Below are positions 58,245 to 64,000 of a DNA stretch of 64,000 nt, in pieces. This DNA comes from Halomonas sp. QHL1 (GTDB lineage Bacteria; Pseudomonadota; Gammaproteobacteria; Pseudomonadales; Halomonadaceae), in the NCBI RefSeq assembly GCF_001882345.1, contig NZ_MINL01000001.1, positions 1,009,008-1,073,007 on the forward strand, in the 5' to 3' direction. Within the stretch, counting starts at the first letter, position 1. Each line of letters begins with the position of its first letter. Both the position numbers and the translations under genes were made by a program. The notes beneath the pieces were generated by a model. It saw nothing but the letters and a program-made list of their open reading frames with translations. It was not told the DNA's origin and did no database searches.

Positions 58245-59477
58245 TTAGCCACCGAAATCATCCAATAGGATATTTTCCGGCTCAACGCCCATATCAAGCA
58301 GTAGCTTGATAACAGAGGCGTTCATCATAGGTGGCCCGCACATGTAGTACTCGCAATCTTCAGGCGCTGGGTGATCCTTCAGATAGTTTTCGTACAGCAC
58401 GTTATGGATAAAGCCTGTGGGCCCTTCCCAGTTATCTTCCGGCTGAGGATCAGAAAGCGCTAAGTGCCACTCAAAGTTGGGGAACTCTTCGGCTAACTGA
58501 TCGTACTCTTCGTTGTAGAAGGTTTCACGCCAGGAGCGCGCACCGTACCAGAAGGTGATCTTGCGTTCAGACTTCAAGCGCTTAAGCTGGTCGAAGATAT
58601 GACTACGCATTGGCGCCATACCCGCACCACCACCGATAAAGATCATTTCAGCGTCTGTATCACGGGCAAAGAACTCGCCGAACGGCCCCATCACAGTAAC
58701 CTTATCGCCCTCTTTAAGGCTGAAGACGTAAGTCGACATCAAGCCTGGCGGATGGTCAGTGCCGGGAGGTGGCGTGGCGATACGGATGTTGAACTTGAGG
58801 ATACCCTTCTCATCCGGGTAGTTCGCCATGGAGTAGGCGCGAATCACTTCCTCGTTGTTCTTGTGGGAAATTTTGAACATATCAAATTTTTCCCAGTCAC
58901 CCCGGTACTCCTCTTCAATATCAAAATCAGAGAATTTGACATTATAAGGGGTAGCAACAAGCTGGACGTAGCCACCGGCGCGGAAGGCAACTTCTTCGCC
59001 TTCAGGCAGTTTCAGATTCAGCTCTTTAATAAAGGTGGCAACGTTGGGATTGGCGATAACTTCACATTCCCACTTTTTCACCCCAAACACTTCTTCAGGC
59101 ACTTCGACTTTCATGTCCTGCTTCACAGGTACCTGACAAGAGAGGCGCCAGCCCTCTTTCTTCTCACGCATGGTGAAGTGAGACTCTTCGGTCGGCAGAA
59201 TAGAGCCGCCGCCCTCTTCTACCCGGCACTTACACTGGGCACAAGAACCACCGCCACCGCAGGCGGAAGAGAGGAAAATGCCGTTAGCCGCAAGCGTATT
59301 TAGCAGCTTACCACCGGCCTGGGTCTTCAAAGTGTGCTCAGGGTCGCCGTTGACCTCAATGGTCACGTCCCCGCTACTCACAAGCTTGCTGCGCGCTGCC
59401 AAAATGATCGCCGTTAAGCTAATAACGATGACCGTGAACATGACAACACCGAGCAAGATGACTGTTGTATCAACCAT
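58245..59477 (-). CDS. nqrF: Na+-NQR subunit F (NADH oxidising)
   Basis: Electron-input subunit of the sodium-pumping NADH:quinone oxidoreductase. An N-terminal membrane helix is followed by a 2Fe-2S ferredoxin domain ([12 protein letters not shown]) and a flavin/NADH reductase domain ([25 protein letters not shown]). The 410-residue length is as in Vibrio. Confidence 0.96.
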   Translation of the reverse strand: MVDTTVILLGVVMFTVIVISLTAIILAARSKLVSSGDVTIEVNGDPEHTLKTQAGGKLLNTLAANGIFLSSACGGGGSCAQCKCRVEEGGGSILPTEESHFTMREKKEGWRLSCQVPVKQDMKVEVPEEVFGVKKWECEVIANPNVATFIKELNLKLPEGEEVAFRAGGYVQLVATPYNVKFSDFDIEEEYRGDWEKFDMFKISHKNNEEVIRAYSMANYPDEKGILKFNIRIATPPPGTDHPPGLMSTYVFSLKEGDKVTVMGPFGEFFARDTDAEMIFIGGGAGMAPMRSHIFDQLKRLKSERKITFWYGARSWRETFYNEEYDQLAEEFPNFEWHLALSDPQPEDNWEGPTGFIHNVLYENYLKDHPAPEDCEYYMCGPPMMNASVIKLLLDMGVEPENILLDDFGG

Positions 59478-59549
59478 GTCGGTTTCCTATTGCTGGAGGT
59501 TTTCTATTACCCGGTGATGCTTGGCACCACCGGGAAAAACCGGCTCCGA

Positions 59550-60167
59550 TTAAAGCTGAATGCCCGAGAAGGACATAAAGCCCAACGACATCAGCCCCAC
59601 GGTGATGAAAGTAATGCCCAGCCCTTGGAGGCCACCCGGCACATCGCTGTACTTCAGCTTTTCACGGATACCCGCCAGGGCGGCAATCGCCAGCGCCCAG
59701 CCAGTGCCCGCGCCAAAGCCATAGACCACGGCTTCGCCAAAGTTATAGCTACGCTCTACCATGAACAGTACACCACCGAGGATGGCGCAGTTAACGGTAA
59801 TCAGCGGCAGGAATACCCCTAGCGCGTTGTAAAGCGACGGCACGTACTTATCAAGGAACATTTCCATGATCTGTACCAGCGCCGCAATGACACCGATGTA
59901 GGAGAGCAACCCAAGGAAGGAGAGGTCAATGTTTTCAGCACCGCTAATACCGGTCCAGGTCAATGCACCTTCCTGTAGCAAGAAGGTATAAACGAGGTTG
60001 TTAACCGGCACGGTGACGGTCAATACCACAATAACCGCAATGCCCAGGCCAATCGCTGAGGAGACTTTTTTGGACACCGCCAAGAAAGTACACATCCCCA
60101 GGAAGAACGCCAGTGCCATGTTTTCAACAAACACCGAGGCAACAAAAAGACTCAGATAATGTTCCAT
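59550..60167 (-). CDS. nqrE: Na+-NQR subunit E
   Basis: A six-helix inner-membrane subunit of the NQR complex. [15 protein letters not shown] near the N terminus and V-N-C-A-I-L-G-G contain the two cysteines that with those of NqrD hold an iron centre. 205 residues, normal. One base separates it from the nqrD stop. Confidence 0.96.
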   Translation of the reverse strand: MEHYLSLFVASVFVENMALAFFLGMCTFLAVSKKVSSAIGLGIAVIVVLTVTVPVNNLVYTFLLQEGALTWTGISGAENIDLSFLGLLSYIGVIAALVQIMEMFLDKYVPSLYNALGVFLPLITVNCAILGGVLFMVERSYNFGEAVVYGFGAGTGWALAIAALAGIREKLKYSDVPGGLQGLGITFITVGLMSLGFMSFSGIQL

Positions 60168-60168
60168 G

Positions 60169-60837
60169 TTACACGGCCTCCTTGGGCTTGGTGTTTTCCT
60201 TCATTTTGAACTCATTATCTTCTACTTGCTCAGGGTTAACGGCACGCAGCACCCAGATCAGTAGACCGATAATAAAGAACGCCGAAGGCGGCAGTAATAG
60301 CAAGCCGTTAGGCACGTACCAACCACCGTTTTGCACGGTTTGGAGGATAGTGATGCCAAATACGCTACCTGCACCCAGCAGTTCACGGAAGAAACCCACC
60401 ACCATGAGTACGAAGCCATAACCGAGGCCGTTACCAATACCGTCTAAAAACGACATACCCGGCGTATTGGACATCGCAAAGCCTTCAGCGCGCCCCATGA
60501 CGATACAGTTAGTAATGATCAAACCCACAAATACCGAGAGCTGCTTAGACATCTCATAGGCGTATGCTTTGAGAATCTGATCAACCACGATAACCAGCGA
60601 GGCAATAATAGTCATCTGCACGATGATACGAATCGAAGAGGGAATATGATTCCTGATCAACGATACGAACAGATTTGAAAATGCCGTTACGAAAATAACC
60701 GCCAGCGCCATAACGAGCGATACGCTCATACTGGTGGTTACCGCAAGTGCCGAACAGATCCCCAGGATTTGCAGCGCAATGGGGTTATTCTGGAAAATCG
60801 GCGCCGTTAAAACGCCTTTTGCATTTACGTCCGCCAT
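60169..60837 (-). CDS. nqrD: Na+-NQR subunit D
   Basis: Six-helix partner of NqrE, related to it in inverted topology. [10 protein letters not shown] and [11 protein letters not shown] carry the conserved cysteines. 222 residues, including a charged C-terminal tail rich in Lys and Glu. Tightly packed between nqrC and nqrE. Confidence 0.96.
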   Translation of the reverse strand: MADVNAKGVLTAPIFQNNPIALQILGICSALAVTTSMSVSLVMALAVIFVTAFSNLFVSLIRNHIPSSIRIIVQMTIIASLVIVVDQILKAYAYEMSKQLSVFVGLIITNCIVMGRAEGFAMSNTPGMSFLDGIGNGLGYGFVLMVVGFFRELLGAGSVFGITILQTVQNGGWYVPNGLLLLPPSAFFIIGLLIWVLRAVNPEQVEDNEFKMKENTKPKEAV

Positions 60838-60839
60838 GA

Positions 60840-61661
60840 TCAGGCCCCCTCAACGTCTTCGAAGTTGGTATCGGTCTCTTCGGCGTCTTCCGGCTCTGTG
60901 CCACTGCGGAATTTAGCCAAATACGGACCGAAAGCCTCTTCGCTCAACCAGAACTGCAGCATATTAGTCACGCCGTTACTGGTCAGCGTAGCGCCAGATA
61001 GCGCATCGACTTCGTATTCGTCACTGGCGCCGCCTTTGGTCAGGTGAATTTCCGGTGAGAGGTCGCCCTCTTCATCGTAAATTTTCTTACCTTCCCACTG
61101 TGCTTGCCAGCGCGGATTGTTAACTTCAGCGCCCAGACCAGGTGTTTCACTGTGCTCGTAGTAGGTGATACTAACGATCGTATTGCCATCACCCTCTACG
61201 GCCAAGAAGCCCCGCATTAGGCCCCATAGACCTTGACCACGAATAGGCAGCACGATCTGTTCCGGGTCGTCTTCACCGCCAATCAGAAAAACTGTGGCAT
61301 AGTTTTCGACTCGTGATAGACCTGCGATGTCCTGATCGCCGGAAAGCGTGCGACCCGAGGCTGGGTCACGGGCAGCTTCAAAGCTATCGTAGGTATCGGG
61401 ATCAAACTCATCAGAGTACTCCCCCGTATCCAGGTCAACGACCCGAGCCGTTATCTCTTCGCTAAATACCGCTTCAACGTCCATGCCCGGCTCATAAAGC
61501 TTGGCAACGTTTAAGATATTGGTTTTACGATCGAGCTCCTGGTTAAGCTGCTGCATTGGACGCAAAGCGACCGCTGCGGTCGAGACGATGACGGAACACA
61601 CAATACACAGTGAGAACGCCACAATCAGGACTTTTTTGATGGAGTTGTTACCTTGTGCCAT
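60840..61661 (-). CDS. nqrC: Na+-NQR subunit C
   Basis: Has one N-terminal helix and a periplasmic domain that carries covalently bound FMN on a threonine, in [10 protein letters not shown] (consensus S/T-G-A-T). G-L-G-A-E-V-N precedes it. The 273 residues include an acidic tail, Glu/Asp-rich, typical for a halophile. Its ATG overlaps the nqrB stop. Confidence 0.95.
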   Translation of the reverse strand: MAQGNNSIKKVLIVAFSLCIVCSVIVSTAAVALRPMQQLNQELDRKTNILNVAKLYEPGMDVEAVFSEEITARVVDLDTGEYSDEFDPDTYDSFEAARDPASGRTLSGDQDIAGLSRVENYATVFLIGGEDDPEQIVLPIRGQGLWGLMRGFLAVEGDGNTIVSITYYEHSETPGLGAEVNNPRWQAQWEGKKIYDEEGDLSPEIHLTKGGASDEYEVDALSGATLTSNGVTNMLQFWLSEEAFGPYLAKFRSGTEPEDAEETDTNFEDVEGA

Positions 61662-62887
61662 TAGGCAGTCTCCTCGGCCGGAACGCCGGTACGCTTAACG
61701 CGACGCTTAATGTTGGCCTGGACGAAGAAATGGTCAATCAGCGGTGCAAACAGGTTAGCGAACAGAATCGCCAACATAATGCCTTCCGGGAAAGCCGGGT
61801 TCACAACGCGAATCAAAACGGTCATCACACCAATCAGCGCACCAAACAGCAGACGGCCTTGGTTGGTCATTGAGGCTGACACAGGGTCAGTGGCCATGAA
61901 CACCATACCGAAAGCGAAACCACCGATTACCAAGTGCCAGTACCACGGCATGGCAAACATCGCGTTGGTCTCAGAGCCGATCAAGTTGAACAGCGTGCTA
62001 GTAACCACCATGCCCAGGAATACCCCCAGCATGATTCGCCAGGAGGCGATCCGCGTCCACAGCAGTACTGCCGCGCCGATAAAGATCGCTAGCGTCGAGA
62101 CCTCGCCTACAGAGCCAGGGATAAAGCCCAGGAAGGCATCCCACCAGCTAAAGGTGTCGGTCAACGCAGACATACCGTCCTGAAACGCGAGAGAGAGTGC
62201 CGTCGCACCGGTATAGCCATCCGCAGCGACCCATACAGCATCACCAGAGATTTGCGCCGGATAGGCGAAGTAAAGGAATGCACGGCCAGTAAGCGCAGGG
62301 TTTAAGAAGTTTTTACCCGTGCCGCCGAAGATCTCTTTACCGATTACCACACCAAAGGTGATACCCAGCGCCACCTGCCAAAGCGGAATAGTTGCCGGAA
62401 GAACCAGAGCAAACAACACCGAAGTAACGAAGAAACCTTCGTTAACTTCGTGGCCGCGTTTGATTGCAAACAGCACTTCCCAGAAACCACCGACCACAAA
62501 GGTGACCAAATAGATGGGCAGGAAGTAGGTAGCGCCTAGAACGAAGTTAGCCCAAAAACTGCTGGGATCGTGCCCAGACGCGAACGTCATCATAATCGCT
62601 TCGCGCCAGCCGGCCATAGAAGCGTAGCCAGCGTCGATGGCGGTGTTAGCCTGCCAGCCTGCGTTCCACATACCGAACAGCATTGCTGGGAAGGTACACA
62701 TCCATACGGTAATCATGATGCGTTTAAGATCGATACCGTCACGCACGTGGGCAGTGGTTTTGGCCACGCTCGGCGGTGTGTAGAAAATCGTATCTACCGC
62801 TTCAAATAGCGGATAGAACTTTTCGTACTTTCCGCCTTTGTGGAAATGCGGCTCGATATTTTGGAGTGTCTGTTGAATACCCATCAT
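61661..62887 (-). CDS. nqrB: Na+-NQR subunit B
   Basis: Largest membrane subunit, with about ten helices, covalent FMN (threonine in [10 protein letters not shown]), riboflavin and the quinone site. [10 protein letters not shown] and [10 protein letters not shown] are conserved. 408 residues. The start overlaps the nqrA stop (TGATGATG), so an ATG three bases later is also possible. Confidence 0.96.
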   Translation of the reverse strand: MMGIQQTLQNIEPHFHKGGKYEKFYPLFEAVDTIFYTPPSVAKTTAHVRDGIDLKRIMITVWMCTFPAMLFGMWNAGWQANTAIDAGYASMAGWREAIMMTFASGHDPSSFWANFVLGATYFLPIYLVTFVVGGFWEVLFAIKRGHEVNEGFFVTSVLFALVLPATIPLWQVALGITFGVVIGKEIFGGTGKNFLNPALTGRAFLYFAYPAQISGDAVWVAADGYTGATALSLAFQDGMSALTDTFSWWDAFLGFIPGSVGEVSTLAIFIGAAVLLWTRIASWRIMLGVFLGMVVTSTLFNLIGSETNAMFAMPWYWHLVIGGFAFGMVFMATDPVSASMTNQGRLLFGALIGVMTVLIRVVNPAFPEGIMLAILFANLFAPLIDHFFVQANIKRRVKRTGVPAEETA

Positions 62888-64000
62888 CAGGCCTCTTTCT
62901 CGATCATGGTGAGATTGTCACGCAGGATGGGGCCATATTCGTATTTGCCGGGGCAAACATACGTGCACAGCGCCAGATCCTCTTCGTCCAGCTCCAAACA
63001 CCCAAGCTGCATGGCAACCTCAATGTCGCCCACGATCAGCGAACGCAGTAGCTGAGTTGGCATGATATCCAGCGGCATCACCGTCTCATATGCACCTACC
63101 GGCACCATAGCACGCTCGGAGCCATTGGTAGAGGTGGTCGGCGCATAGTTACTCAGGCCCTTAATCTTAGAGATGTAAATACCCAAGACAGAGTGACGAT
63201 TAGCACCGGGAGACAGCCAACCCATAAACGTGCGCTTATTGCCTTCTTCCAGCAAGCTTAGTTGATTGCTGAAACGGCCAAGGTAGGTCAGTTGACCTTC
63301 GGCGGCAAAGCCAGAGAAAACAGAGCCGGAGATTACGCGAGTGTCCTCGGGTTTGATGACTTCTCCTGCCAGGAGTTCATCCGTACTAGCGCCAACACGT
63401 GTACGTATCAAGCGAGGATTCTCAGCACGCGGGCCACCGATGGCGACCACACGGCTCATATCCAGCTTCCCTTCTACAAAGAACTTACCGAACGCGATAA
63501 CGTCCTGATAGCCGATGTGCCACACTTTTTTATGCAGTGCGACCGGAGAAAGGTAATGAATATGAGTACCGACAAGCCCAGCAGGATGGGGACCAGCAAA
63601 GCTTTCGGTTTTTACGCCGTCAACATCGCCACCCGGGATTGAGGCATTTTCGCCAGTGCATAGGAAGACGTTGCCCTCGGTCAGGCGCGCTAACACCTTG
63701 AGGCCATCCTCGAATGCCTGCGCCTGTTCATTAATGATCAGGGCTGGGTCAGGGCTAAGTGGATGAGTATCCACGGCGGTTACAAAAATATCGGCCGGGG
63801 TGCTATCAATGGCCGGAGTGCGCGAGAAAGGACGGGTGCGTAAAGCAGTCCAGAGTCCCGACTCTACCAATTGGTCGACAACAACCTGGCGCTCAAGCTG
63901 TGCTAGTGCACTACGATCGTGAGCAGCGAATTCAACCGCTTCCTCAGTTTCGTCAACCTTGATTACGACAGATAGTAAACGACGTTTTTCGCCACGGTTT
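62887..64000 (-). CDS. nqrA: Na+-NQR subunit A (5' end outside window)
   Basis: Soluble ubiquinone-associated subunit of NQR. The frame is open to the right edge, so the N-terminal part (the usual M-I-x-I-K-K-G-L start) lies beyond the window. The visible part begins N-R-G-E-K-R-R and continues [27 protein letters not shown] and a C-terminal region with [21 protein letters not shown]. An internal ATG at 63870 is not the start. First gene of nqrABCDEF. Confidence 0.95.
   Translation of the reverse strand, partial: NRGEKRRLLSVVIKVDETEEAVEFAAHDRSALAQLERQVVVDQLVESGLWTALRTRPFSRTPAIDSTPADIFVTAVDTHPLSPDPALIINEQAQAFEDGLKVLARLTEGNVFLCTGENASIPGGDVDGVKTESFAGPHPAGLVGTHIHYLSPVALHKKVWHIGYQDVIAFGKFFVEGKLDMSRVVAIGGPRAENPRLIRTRVGASTDELLAGEVIKPEDTRVISGSVFSGFAAEGQLTYLGRFSNQLSLLEEGNKRTFMGWLSPGANRHSVLGIYISKIKGLSNYAPTTSTNGSERAMVPVGAYETVMPLDIMPTQLLRSLIVGDIEVAMQLGCLELDEEDLALCTYVCPGKYEYGPILRDNLTMIEKEA

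Overview
The window looks like a chromosomal segment of a moderately halophilic gammaproteobacterium, most likely Halomonas or a close relative. The reasons are the Pseudomonas/Halomonas gene order (leuCDB-asd-fimV-truA-trpF-trpB-trpA-accD-folC-SPOR-cvpA-purF-metZ), a complete Na+-pumping NQR module with its maturation factor nqrM, many acidic protein tails, a phasin, and intermediate G+C. This assignment is inference from content; no rRNA is present.

Region by region. 1-1.2 kb: the end of metQ (methionine uptake) and a free methionine-R-sulfoxide reductase. 1.2-1.95 kb: four tRNA-Val(GAC) genes in an exact 100-bp tandem array, then a short palindromic MITE-like element. 1.95-9.2 kb: an EEP-family membrane protein, fumarase C, a phasin, hda, an AI-2E-family permease, and purM-purN. 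9.2-13 kb: dcd, apbC, an unrecognised coiled-coil protein and cobA. 13-21.9 kb: phhB plus an aromatic aminotransferase, two transporters with convergent overlapping stops, yceI-cybB, and metZ-purF. 22-36.2 kb: the conserved leftward block cvpA, SPOR protein, folC, accD, trpA, trpB, trpF, truA, fimV, asd, leuB, leuD, leuC, with a divergent LysR gene. 37.3-44.1 kb: a GFA-family protein and a complete pgaABCD operon for poly-N-acetylglucosamine synthesis and export. 44.4-47.1 kb: rlmF and then the only clearly foreign stretch, a decayed IS1182-type transposase start, an integron-type attC site, one gene cassette of unknown function, a second attC-like site and a broken small reading frame. 47.1-53.3 kb: an unassigned membrane transporter, ybeL, leuS, lptE and holA. 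53.3-56.3 kb: a PA2779/PA2778-type pair and a diguanylate cyclase preceded by an overlapping 42-codon reading frame. 56.3-64 kb: sthA, nqrM and nqrFEDCBA, the last cut by the window edge.

Most genes are housekeeping: branched-chain and aromatic amino acids, purines, one-carbon and sulfur metabolism, outer-membrane assembly and sodium bioenergetics. The parts that deserve follow-up are the cassette region, the PA2779/PA2778 pair (a periplasmic C39-like lipoprotein next to an exported protein carrying a glycine-rich segment before a hydrophobic tail), the terminator-like hairpin inside the PA2778 signal-peptide codons, the small frame upstream of the diguanylate cyclase, and the structured leader of the pga operon. 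The cyclase could feed c-di-GMP to the PgaCD synthase, but this link is inference from family knowledge.
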